A DNA stretch of 64,000 nt from Crotophaga sulcirostris (Eukaryota > Chordata > Aves > Cuculiformes > Crotophagidae): positions 124,001 to 188,000 of the forward strand of contig VYZB01000290.1 in NCBI GenBank assembly GCA_013397455.1, in the 5' to 3' direction. The notes under the pieces are model-generated. The model had not been told where the DNA came from and did not search any database. It saw only the letters and a list, made by a program, of their open reading frames with translations. The position numbers and the translations under genes were made by a program. This document shows, piece by piece, positions 26,801-37,370 of this stretch (positions are counted from its first letter, which is position 1; each line of letters begins with the position of its first letter).

Positions 26801-27959
26801 ACCTTCCATTCAAAAAGAATACATGTATTATTCATGAAAATTCGACACTGCTCAAATAACCCTCATATGAATAGCTCCCCAAAGACTAATATAGTGATGA
26901 CTGTAAGTCTTTCACAGCAGTAAGTAGTGATATTTAAGGCTTGTCTTAAAAAACATCCGCCATCTCTTGGAGACACTAAAGACATTATCCTATAACTGAT
27001 CCCAGGAAAAAAGGCTGTAACTACACGTATATACTTGGATCTTACAAAACCAGACAGGAAATAAATGTTTGATGTTTTTTATGTCATACTTACACGACAG
27101 TGGGGTTTCGGTGTTTGGTCTGTTACAGCAAATGCAGAGGGCCAAGCCTCAAGCTGCCACAGATCTATGATTCCAGATAAGTCCAGTATCACAGCATATT
27201 ATTCAATAAATTAAATACACCCATGTACTGCAAGATGAGCATGTAGAGGGCTACAGTTATTCTGTATATGCAGCTTTGAGGCGACCACACAGAAGAAAGT
27301 ATGTGATCACAAATTAGTTGATAATTAGGAGGCTGAAGCAGACCAAATAAAATTTTATTTTAAATTCTGTATAATTTTCAGCTTAGAAGTGTATTAAAAT
27401 GTGAGGAAAAAGGACTGTTGTAATTTCAAACCTCGATAATAGAATATCTACTAGTAAATATTAATACTAAAAATTCTGAATGGTTTTAGATAGCAAATTC
27501 TTACCTCTATATATTCTAATATTGACCTATTTGCCAATGCATGATCATTTTTACTGTACTCTCGTGCCAATACCAAAGTTCGCCTATGTATTTAAATGTC
27601 TTTGAAATATAACAATATTGAATCCTACAAAAGGATATAAAAAGGAAGCCTACAAAGAGTAAGACGTTATTCCAAATTTTGTTACAAATCCACAGTATTG
27701 AATTATTTGCATGATGCTTTATTTTTTCTGCAGTCTTGTTTGAAATAAAGGTGTAAAACGCATTCCTAGCTAATGAACAGAACATCACTGTTGGTAGTTT
27801 TACTTCTTAGCAGGAAGAAATGAAAAAAAACCTAGCTTTACCCTACTACGCAGCAGAATCCCCTACACTCTCTGTCTTGAAGAAATGTATCAGAGAGTGG
27901 GGTGAGAAACATGATTTTAAAGACTGACTCCAAGGAGAATTTTGATTATACATTGCATT

Positions 27960-28019
27960 NNNNNNNNNNNNNNNNNNNNNNNNNNNNNNNNNNNNNNNNN
28001 NNNNNNNNNNNNNNNNNNN
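27960..28019. other. Assembly gap (60 N)
   Basis: A run of 60 undetermined bases. The right flank changes abruptly to GC-rich sequence. Confidence 1.
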
Positions 28020-28260
28020 GGTGGAATTTAATTTGCGTTACTTGACTACCCAGAGCAGCATCCAACATAACAGTCCTAAAGCTGGAGCAGTTCCAAGGGG
28101 AGCAGGGAGGTAATGGGACGTGTTGCCAGGGCCCACGAGGATCTGCCCCTGTCCCTCTCCTCCACCGCTTCCCCGGGCAGGGAGGATTCAGTCACCTTCC
28201 AAGGCCTCACCCAGGCTGGTTGGACATAGCCAGGAGGGGGAAGGAGTGGACATGGGGAGG
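28020..28260. other. GC-rich block next to the gap
   Basis: About 240 bases noticeably richer in G and C than the surroundings, with G-rich and C-rich runs. No CpG-dense promoter pattern, recognised repeat or exon. The minus-strand open frame crossing it (28188-28595) shows no domain and lacks convincing splice sites. Confidence 0.5.
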
Positions 28261-31200
28261 TCTCTTAGGCAGTTGCACATGTGCAAGGTATGATCAGTCC
28301 CGATGCAGAAGTGCACTTCAGCTGCTTCCCTGCAACAGGAATTTTGCAGCCTGGCAAACCTGGGATTGAATACAGGCGCAAATGACAAGTCACCAGAGTG
28401 CACAGCTAAACCTCTGAAGCCTCTTGGTATAAAAATAATCCTTGCAGAGATGTAACAATCATGAAGACAAAGAAAGGAATGGTGTGTCCCACTTGATTCC
28501 TGGTCTGCCGGCCTCCTACCAGGGTCTGGAACAATACCTTGAAGATTTGTTATACCTAGTAGTATGTCCCAGAGGTACTTAGTGCTTGTTTTCAAACATA
28601 TCTCATGTATGCTGCTTTGTCAAACCAAGTGCCAGTTTCAGAAGTTTCCCAAAAATTCAATCATGAAGAGCTAACATGCTGCCCTGTTAGCCTTGAAGTA
28701 AATAACATACCTCTAAGCATACAATAAGGGCTTACTTGGATCCAGTTCTATCATTCACTCTATTTCAACTCTCAGCAATTTTCTTTTGTTTACTGAAACT
28801 GGGACAAAACCCCAGTGTCCTCAACATATAGAAATCAGAAGTATAACAATGGAAAGAAGAGCAAAACAATTCTTAGACTTGACAGACTACAGGAGACAAC
28901 TAATAAAATCCATGTATTGCACAAACAGTGTAGCTTTAGGAGATAAGGACATTTGTAACATTCAGGTTGAGATTTGGTTTCTGAAAAAAAAGGACAGTTA
29001 GAAGATGGTGGAATCTACAGCTTTGGTTCAGGACTCTCTCTTAAAAAAAAAAAAGGAATAAAAAGTATTGTTCAATGTAGAAACATAAGAAACTGTCAGA
29101 TTCAAACACTAAGGGGGACCGAAACCATAAACACTCTAAGGTATAACAAATCCTGCTGCTACAAAATGTTAGCAGACATTTGACTTAAGTCTTTAGCCAC
29201 AGAAATAAATTTGTTTCCTTCCGTTTTGCATGTTCATATTTCTAAGAAATTTGTAGAAACCAGTCATATCCACTCAGGTTATGTTTATGGCAAGTATAGC
29301 ATTCCCAGCAGCTGGAAATCAAACATTCCTCCCAGAAGTAAACAATAGCTAGGAGGGAGGAATTTCAGCCCATTCTTTGAAAGAGTTAATCAAGAGAAGT
29401 TTGCACTTTTGAAGTGTTTTAGGGAATACTGCAAGACATACTCATGTGAGAATCTGAGCAGTAAGCCCCTGTATACTGAAGAGACAGGTATTCAGTTGCC
29501 TGAAGCTACACCCTGCAGTCAAACCCATACTACAGACAAAGAGAAATCAGAGCTCATTAAAAAAACTAGCCTGGATACTGCTAAGTGTATAAAGGTAGCC
29601 TACACCAGATGTTGTAGAAGTCATCTATCCTCATATCTGAGAGGACAAGACACAGTTTTTCCAAGTCCCCATCATCATTTACTAACCAGTTAAGTGCAAT
29701 GTTAATACACACGTTGGCTGTATCACTCACTGACTGACCTGTTACTGCTCCATGGCATTAATGACTCTGGTCTCTTGCAACCACTAATAGCACCTTTAGG
29801 CAGCATTCTGGAAATTTGCTATCACACTCTTAACAAGAAGGAACCACAGAGAAGAAAATATATAAATAAGTAACTGAATTATTTACTCTCTTCATATGCA
29901 CTCCAGCTCCATTGCCTTACTCTTCCAGAACAACCCACACATACAAGTTTCCAGTGCCTACAGAACAGGAAAGATGTAGCAAAGTCAGAGCTTTAATGTC
30001 TCTATTGGTTAAAAGAATTTTTTGATGCTACTTGATTGCTCTGCCCATACAGTTGAAACAATCATAATGTACATCACGGTCTTTATATCAGTGATTTATC
30101 ATTAGTATCTCAGTAAGAGTTTCTGTGCAGGTTAAAAACTTGAAAGTCTTGTAATCCCAAAAACCAAATAGGACTCACGACTACACGTATGTATACATTA
30201 AACAAACCACAAAATTTACAGACACAGACATTATTCAATTATAGGCTTTAAAAAAAAAAAAAACAACAAAACAGTATCCTCTAGCTAAAAAAATCAGAAT
30301 CCTCTATTAACAAAGCTAGGCAGTGCAGACTTCCCAAAGATCTGCTTTAAAAGTGATTCCATTTTGCCCTGCAACGACCATTTCTAAAGATGAGTTACTA
30401 CTCCTGGAGAGTCCAGTAGATGGATAGGCTGGTAGTAACCCCTGTTGCACAAATTCTGCTCATGAGGCATTAATCGAGAACACTTCTTCATTTCCCTGAA
30501 AAAATACCAGCAGCCACCAGAGAGCATGAGAATTTTACGGTCAAAAAAATCAGCATCTGGGAACAGGTCCTCAAGAACTCATTCTCCCACTGTGAAACCT
30601 AAGAAGCCTAAAAACAGCCCATTTGATGGAGGCTGGAAGAAGATAAAACAAGCAGAGTATTCATGACGTCATGTAAAAGCAGTGAGTACTGCAGTAGGTG
30701 AGCATGCCCGTTATGTAAAGCAGAAGTGTTTTCTCAGCACGTATGTCACTAACTTACAAAAAAAAAAATGCTGTTCAGCAGAACTGAGGGAAGGAACTTC
30801 TACACCATTAAATCAAATCCTCTGATATGATGAGCAACCACAGTATACAATCCCTTTCATATTAGGTTAATGGAGACTGTAGACTATTTCTTGCATAAAA
30901 AGGGATAGCAGATTATGGGGAATACTCCTCTGTGAAGGAGTATGTATGAGCAACAAAGTCCAGACTTACAGCTGGGTCCCATACATGATTTTAAAAAGGA
31001 ACAAAACTCTCTTTTCCCTTCCAGCCCTCCCTTCATTTCTTGTGAACTGCTGCAAATGCCAGTCACAGTCTGGCCTGTAATACAGTTAGGGGTTAAAAAA
31101 AAAAAAAAAAAGACACAAAGACATTAAATCTTCTAACTAAAACTCAACGGATTTGCAGCTGAAATGAAAAATAAATAAGGTCTGCGTGTTCTACTTTGCA

Positions 31201-31584
31201 TGAGGAAATGGTTTTACTGCAAATAAAAGCTGGATGTTCTTAAAAACACATCATAACAAAATGAACAAAATGACAGGAAAAAAATAAGAAATTAGGTAAA
31301 CTGTTGCCTGATTGGTATCTCAAACCTGCTCAGTGATGGCTCATTCCCTAACCTGCACCTGAATTAAAACACTGAGCAAATTCTGGGCTGAAATGGACCT
31401 CCAGAGAGAGTTGTAATAAGATTAATCCTAGTCCTTCGCAGTGACAAAGTAACGATTGTGAGTGTATGATCGTATCACTTGGTGATAAAGTTTAATAGAA
31501 ACTCAGGTATTCTGTCCCTTCACTGGCAATTTTTCCCTCACAAACACAAATGAAGGGAGGTTTTTAAAGTCTTTCATTAGCAGG
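28261..31584. other. Non-coding stretch
   Basis: AT-rich sequence with several poly-A runs (about 29044-29054, 30250-30263 and 31095-31111). No gene or full transposon recognised. Confidence 0.55.
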
Positions 31585-31616
31585 GGTGTGTGTGGGTGTG
31601 TGGGTGTGTGTGGTGT
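31585..31616. repeat. (TG)n low-complexity repeat
   Basis: An imperfect GT/GGGT run of about 32 bases, alternating GTGTGTG and GGGTGTG units. Confidence 0.9.
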
Positions 31617-33104
31617 TCTGGTTTTTTTTTAGAAAAAAAACCCAAACATTATGACTTGACCATTGCTCCACAAACTCTCAAAGCATTTCAGGAGCATACT
31701 TTTTTGGTGGTGGTGCAATTTTTTGATAATTGGTTTTGCCTTGTTTTTAGTTGAGTAGCCAAATAGATACATTCAGTTTGCATGATGGGTACATCTTGTC
31801 TTCTACTTTACAAACAGTATTACTAGATCATTGATAAGAATATAGTGTGTCTGTATAAACATCAGTTTAACATTTGTTTATTTTGATACGTTGGACTATG
31901 GAACAAGACAGACAAGTTATTTTCCACCTTTGGTTCAGATTCAGTAACAAAACAAAGTTGTACTTTGTACTGTAGGGTAATATTTATTTTAGACAGGTGA
32001 TTAACTGTATTTTTAAATGATGCAAACTTCAAGTGTCTAAAAATAAAGTCCATTGAGTAAAAAGTCAATAGAAATTTTGACAGTAACATCAACAGGGCTA
32101 GAAGTTAGCCCCTGACATCTATTCCTGAAATTGTATTGCTTCAAGCAAACTAAAGATTACAACTTTAATTACACTTATTTCAAATTGTCTTAAATGAAGA
32201 CATAAAGACAAAGCCTTTTATCCTAATTCCTTCATAATTTGATTTTTTTTCTGCGGTAATGATGGATCTCCAAATGCTCATGTATCTAACAAACTCAGCA
32301 ATTACTGAAGTACCTACACCTATTATTGAAGTGGTAATCTGTACAATTTGGGTCTTCAAAATTTCTGCCCAAATAAATAGTCTTCTTTGAGATCAAAATA
32401 TCTCAAAGCCATGGTAATATTAAAGAGTCCACTTCAATACAGCACTATTACCAGAGAGTGTTGAACCCAAGATCTCAACTAGGGGAACCAACATCTTGTA
32501 CTGCAAGACTAGAGCTCTTTCAAAGAAGTGCTATGTTCTTGTTACCATTGAAAATTCATTACCAGTTTCTTGAAGAGAACAAGTTATTTTAAGAACAATA
32601 CTCAAAGATTTGTTTATTTTCCCAAGTACTCTGAAGTATACTGTACAATGTACTTCTTTCAGGAGAGTTGCTGTGGATTGATCTTTTAAATGTATTGTAA
32701 GTAAAAATCCAAAATTCTCCCAAAAGAGAAGGGCGGGGAAAAAGTGTGGATCACATTAACTTAATTCAGAGAAATGATGTAAATGCTCCAGGGACTAAAC
32801 AGATGCATGGAGGTTCTCATAAAGTCCCCAAACAGATTTGTGCTAACAAGATTAAATTTCATACCTTGGGATGTTTGCGAGTTGATTTTGCATGCCTCTA
32901 TTGATATAAGTGGTCTCCTTGACTTCAGTGGGTCTAGCTGTATGAGCAATGATGACTCTTGAGCTTGAATATGTAAAAGTGCCTTTATAAGGCATAATAA
33001 AATATGCGAAACCCTAATATATATTTAACAAGAGCCCTTGAGGAAATTAAGATCAGAAAGACTAGTACAGCAACTGAAGAGTAATAGGAATGAACCACAA
33101 AGTA
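31617..33104. other. Non-coding stretch left of the mariner element
   Basis: AT-rich, no gene recognised. The last two bases (TA, 33103-33104) are the left target-site duplication of the mariner insertion. Confidence 0.55.
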
Positions 33105-33297
33105 TTAGGTTGACACAAAACTAATTGCCATTTTTGTTATTGTAAACTGTGATGCTTATTTTGGATTAACTTTTTATTTAATTTATATTTTAAAGCATGA
33201 AATTCACTCTACGTATTTATGCTCATTATTTTATTTTCTTTGTTCATTCTTTTTTATATTTTGCTGTCAAATTAAAGATGGAAAAAAGTAAATTTGA

Positions 33298-34205
33298 GTG
33301 ATTTTGTTATATGAGTTCAGCAGAGGATGTAAAGCAGTGGAAACAACTACCAACAACAACCAAGCATTTGGCCTAGTAGTTGGGAAGGGTCGCAGGCATC
33401 CTTCTGCAATAGACAACAGTCAATTGAGGGCCAGTACTGAAGCAGACACATGCAAAACAACCAAAGAGGTTGCAGAAGAACTAAACATTAACCATTCAAT
33501 AGTTGTTCAACATTCGCACCGAACTGGAAAATCAAAAAAGCATAACAATGGGTGCCACACAAGCTGAACAACAACAACAAAATGTCATTAGGAAGTCTGC
33601 TCTGCACTTCTTTTGCACAACAAAAATGATCCATTTCTTAATCACATTGTGAGATGTGATGAAAAATGGATTCCATACAACTGATGGCCTTCCACACAAC
33701 TGATGGCCTTCCACACAGTGGCTGGACCGAGGTGAAGCACCAAAACACTCTCCCAAACCAAAGCTGCATCAAAAGGTGGTTACAGTCACTGGTCGCTTAG
33801 TGGAATTGTCCACTATGACTTCCTGAATCCTGGTGAAACCATCACAGCAGACACGTATTGCCAGGAAATAAAAAAACCACACCAAGAAATGCTACATTTA
33901 CATCCAACAATGGTCAATCAAAAAGAACCAATTCTTCTCCATGGCAATACCTGACTGCAAGTCTTGCAAATGACTCTGCAGAAGCTGTACAAACTGGGCT
34001 ACAAAAACTCTCTCTCACCCAGTTTACTCACCAGATCTCTCTCCCACTGATTACTACAATTTCAAGCCCCTCAGGAACTTTCTGCATGAGGTTTTCCACA
34101 TCCAAGCAGCAGCTCAAAACACCTTCAAAGAATTCATCAGTTCCAGGACTCCAGAGTCCTATGCTACCAGGACAGACTTGTTTCTTGTTGGCAAAAATGC
34201 ATAGA
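33298..34205 (+). pseudogene. Mariner transposase relic
   Basis: Recognisable blocks in order: LYEFSRGCKAVETTTNNNQAF (first helix-turn-helix), PSAIDNSQLRA and TTKEVAEELNINHS (second helix-turn-helix), HIVRCDEKWIPYN, HYDFLNPGETITADTYCQEI, PILLHGN, and YSPDLSPTDYYNF. The DD34D catalytic triad can be followed. The first Asp is kept (33658-33660, in CDEKW). The second is replaced by Gly (33943-33945, in LLHGN). The third is kept (34049-34051, in SPTDYY). The codon distance between the second and third positions is 35 plus one extra base, matching DD34D with a one-base insertion. About 30 codons between NQAF and PSAIDN, including the usual linker with the WF-rich motif, are missing. There are several stops and frame changes. 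Confidence 0.92.
33681..33717. repeat. 19-base tandem duplication inside the mariner
   Basis: The unit CTGATGGCCTTCCACACAA is present twice in direct succession, just after the CDEKW motif. Only one copy is expected in the transposase frame, so this is a later duplication that also shifts the frame. Confidence 0.85.
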
Positions 34206-34301
34206 TTCTAATGGCTCTAATTTTGATTAATAGATTTTATTGTAAGCTCAGATATACTTCTTTAAAGTTAATAAACAGCAATTATTTTTGCCTCAACCTA
34301 A

Positions 34302-35465
34302 TAAAAAATTTGCAAGTAGAAATGTTGAAAACAAAGAGATGGCTCATATGAAGAAAAACACTACATCAACACAAAAATCAGGACTTACACAAAGGGAGGG
34401 CTCACTGCAATTTGATAAGACTAAATTATTTCCATTCTCAGTGCACGGTAGCGTGTAAATTAACACATGTTTATCAAATAATGACAATCCTGAGATTAAT
34501 CCTTCAACATGAACACTGACCTCCAAAAGTGCCTAAAAATGATTTAAACAGTGGTTTGCTTTGCAAAAAAAAAAAAAAACAAACAACAAAACACAACTCA
34601 CATCTCTTACTAAGGTCTTTCAAAGTAACTTTATCCTCTTTTCATTAAAATGTTTTCACTCTGCTGTCACAGAAAAAAAGCCTCTCAGTTTTTGGTAAGC
34701 AAAGTAAAATTACTGTAAAGAAAAAAGAAAGTATTTCAGGAAGCAGATATAGTCATCTAATGGACTAGCATTATCAGTATAAAAAAAATAATAGCTACAT
34801 TTATCTTAGTGGCTAGTGGTATTTGCAAAGTTAACTCTGACTGAAGAATTTCAGAGTGCTTCTACCCATCTCAGTGGAGTTAGGCTAGATGTACACCTTT
34901 ATAACCAATGGCAGAATCTAGTCTGGAATTACTAATATATATTAAAATCATTAAATTCATACTTATTAATAAATAATATTTTAATGAAAATACATAATAT
35001 CTAACTCCCATCTTGCAAGCTTGAATTGTACAGCATCATTTTGTGGAGTTCAGCTCATCTGGAAAGTCATGGTTAACAAAGATGCAAAAAAGATACCCAG
35101 GTGAGGTAAAGGGCATAGCCTCAGAAATGCTATGTTAAACTGCCCAAAGGAATGAGTTTACATTGTACTTCTACCTTGCATAGGCTATACATGCATAATA
35201 CATCTAAATCTGCCAAATGCTGAAGTGAAATCTTGCAACAAGAACTAGAAAATTGGTATTTCATCTGCAGCTTATACCATTTCTGTCACTTCATGGTATA
35301 CATGTTCTAAGAGAAATCAAGGTACTACAGAGAACAAGTTACCATCAACTACTCTGTAATCTTGCTAAAACGAAGAGATAGAACATGAGATGATATAGGA
35401 AGAAGCATTGATATAGTTTATGAGAGCACTGGCATGAAATTTTCATTTCTCCAAAATTGGCTGGA
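34302..35465. other. Non-coding stretch right of the mariner element
   Basis: AT-rich, with an A run at about 34566-34579. No gene recognised. Confidence 0.55.
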
Positions 35466-36033
35466 CTATTGCATGCTTAGGAATGATGGAATGCTGCCTT
35501 CTCTGAAGCTGCCATAGACGATTTCAGTCATTATGAAGTCCAGGTGGTCTTCATCACTTTTCATCAGCTCTGTGGTGGGCCAGAACTTCCTCAAGGCTTC
35601 AAAAGCTTTCTCTGTGACTGGTCCAAACCATGCCAGAGATAGGCTTCGGATACTTATTACTCCCTTAGTCACAGCAAGATGCTCACAGATTCTGCTGATC
35701 TGATCAGAAATTCCAATTCTGAAGGCAGCTGGAGGTGTTCCAAGAAAGTCTGGTTTTTGTAAGGAACACTTCTGGATATAGTGATCTGGTTGTCATAATT
35801 ATGACTAAAAGTGTTAGATTTGGTGCAAGTTTCTGAGTAAAGTGTTCACAGTTATTTCAGGACTGGCTACCTGCAAGTTCACAAGTCATGGAAACCAACA
35901 AATTTGCTGAAATCCAGTCTATAGGCACAATATCAAGACCTTCAGGTAAATTATGCCCATTCAGTTGACTTTCATTTAATGGTACCCCAGTGACTGGCTT
36001 CAGAGCGTCAGTCCAAGTACTCTCCTTTCTTAC
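35466..36033 (-). pseudogene. Frame-broken coding relic, possible retrocopy
   Basis: Two minus-strand blocks look protein-coding but lie in different frames. Block one (36033-35857) reads WTDALKPVTGVPLNESQLNG, then LPEGLDIVPIDWISANLLVS, and closes at a TGA. Block two (about 35760-35466) reads DFLGTPPAAFRIGISDQISR, then ICEHLAVTKGVISIRSLSLA, EKAFEALRKFWPTTELMKSD and HLDFIMTEIVYGSFREGS. Stops lie between them. The composition is like a soluble mixed alpha/beta or leucine-repeat protein. I do not recognise the family. The uninterrupted run of coding-like sequence without obvious introns suggests a processed pseudogene, but decayed exons of a local gene are also possible. Confidence 0.4.
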
Positions 36034-36960
36034 TCATTGTAGAATGAGGTAAGAAGGAAGGTGATTTGACTCAAATTTTTTTTTCACATTTCTGTTGGAT
36101 GAGGTCTGTATGCTATTTCAAGTTGAAGAACAGAGAAAATGAATTGTATTTAAAGCAAACCTAGTAGATTTTCTACTAAATACCATGACCGTTGCTAAAC
36201 AGATGAATCATGCCCACTACTTGTTTCCTATCCACTTATGAAAACTTTCAACGATAGCAGATTTTAAGATAACCTTTTTTGCATATTTTCGTTCCAAACA
36301 GCATACACAGTTGTTTGTAGTAGACATACTTTCAAGCTAGAAATAGTTTTAGCTTTCTTATGGCAGTATAGAAATGTAATGAGTTGCTAAGAAATATTTT
36401 AATGTAAGAAGTATAATGGTGACAGAGTATCCCAGTTGGATCATTCTCATGTTGAAACAGGAAGGACTATAGAGAAATATGTAGTAAAATAATTAGTTTA
36501 TAAATTAATAGCGATTGCTACATGTCCCTTGATAGCATCTGAATCAACTGAAACTGTTAAAAGAAACAAAAAACCCAACTTTTACATAGAGCAGTAGTAC
36601 TGCTAGTTACTGCTGAAAATTCTGTCTAGCCACTCTGAAATGAACTTGTATACATTTACATGATTTTACCAGACTGAAGACATGAGTCAATGCAAGAATT
36701 TCATAGTTAGGAAAGAAAAAGATTCACTACGTTCATTATTTATATGGATTTCTTGGACTGCTCTCCCAGAGGCACATGCCTAACTCAGGCTGAAAAGGAT
36801 GGCAGATTTTCTCAAAGTAAAACATGAGAGTTTACATGTTTCTGCTTATTTTCTCAAGCCCAAAGAAATTACTTCCCTTCATAGATGGAGTTCTCCATGT
36901 TATTAGCTAAGTTTCAATCACGCCTAAAGACTTGCCTCTTTGGCACCAAATTTTCATATC
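36034..36960. other. Non-coding stretch
   Basis: AT-rich sequence with an A/T run near 36078-36083. It may contain further decayed upstream parts of the relic at 35.5-36.0 kb, but no open frame supports it. Confidence 0.5.
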
Positions 36961-37041
36961 CTGTTTGGTTTTGTGTTGGGTTTTTGGGTGTGGTTTTTTG
37001 TTTTGGTTTGGGTTGCTTTGTTGTGTGTGTTTTTTTTTTAA
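36961..37041. repeat. GT-rich low-complexity tract
   Basis: About 80 bases on the plus strand made almost only of G and T (TTTGGTTTTGTGTTGGG-like units), ending in a T run. The neighbouring open frame (VWFCVGFLGVVFCFGLGCF) is produced by this composition. Confidence 0.85.
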
Positions 37042-37303
37042 AGTACTACAAGATGTTTGTGGGAAGGACACTCAGTAAACAGGAATGTTTTGAGAGGATA
37101 TACTAGACATTTGCTACATGTACACACTCTGTAAAATGCATCCATATGCTAATTTACATCCATATACTCACCTACACATGTATTTGATAACATTAATTCA
37201 GACAACATAACTGCTAGGAAAAGTTATCAACCACATTATAAATAGCTATTCCAATGCCTAGCTATTTCTCAACTGGAAAATCCTTAATCCTCCCAGATGG
37301 ACT

Positions 37304-37370
37304 AGGGGGGAGGGAGCAGGAGCAGGAGAGGGAAAAGGGGGAGGGGAAGAGGAAATTATGGGGAAATGGA
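37304..37370. repeat. Purine-rich GA tract with G runs
   Basis: About 65 plus-strand bases almost all A or G, with runs of three to six G (GGGGGGAGGG, then GGGAAAAGGGGGAGGGG). Four G runs of three or more lie within about 45 bases, so G-quadruplex or triplex formation is possible, though one loop would be long. Confidence 0.8.

Larger units (their letters stand above)
17961..27959. other. Non-coding stretch up to the second assembly gap
   Basis: Ten kilobases of AT-rich sequence with no gene I can support. Small-scale structure only: a diverged direct repeat around 19221-19300, a short AAGATTCAAAAAG-type repeat at 20823-20865, and a CAGA-rich run near 23926-23965. Conserved non-coding elements may be present but cannot be recognised from one sequence. 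Confidence 0.5.
33105..34301 (+). mobile_element. Mariner DNA transposon, near full length, dead
   Basis: Terminal inverted repeats are clear. The left end reads TTAGGTTGACACAAAACTAA and the right end, on the opposite strand, TTAGGTTGAGGCAAAAATAA; both continue TTGC, giving 21 matches in 24. The element is flanked on both sides by TA (33103-33104 and 34302-34303), the standard mariner target duplication. The ends and the transposase relic inside place it near Hsmar1-like mariners, a group that also has avian members. At 1197 bases it is a little shorter than an intact element, largely because of an internal deletion in the DNA-binding region. It was mobilised by cut-and-paste and has since decayed. 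Confidence 0.95.

Noticed and set aside
28188..28595. 135-codon open frame on the minus strand
   Set aside because: Created by the GC-rich block next to the gap, which lowers stop frequency; no family resemblance.
36907..36945. FQSRLKTCLF, resembling the end of some LINE reverse transcriptases
   Set aside because: Only about ten residues match, with no flanking LINE sequence; followed directly by a low-complexity GT tract.
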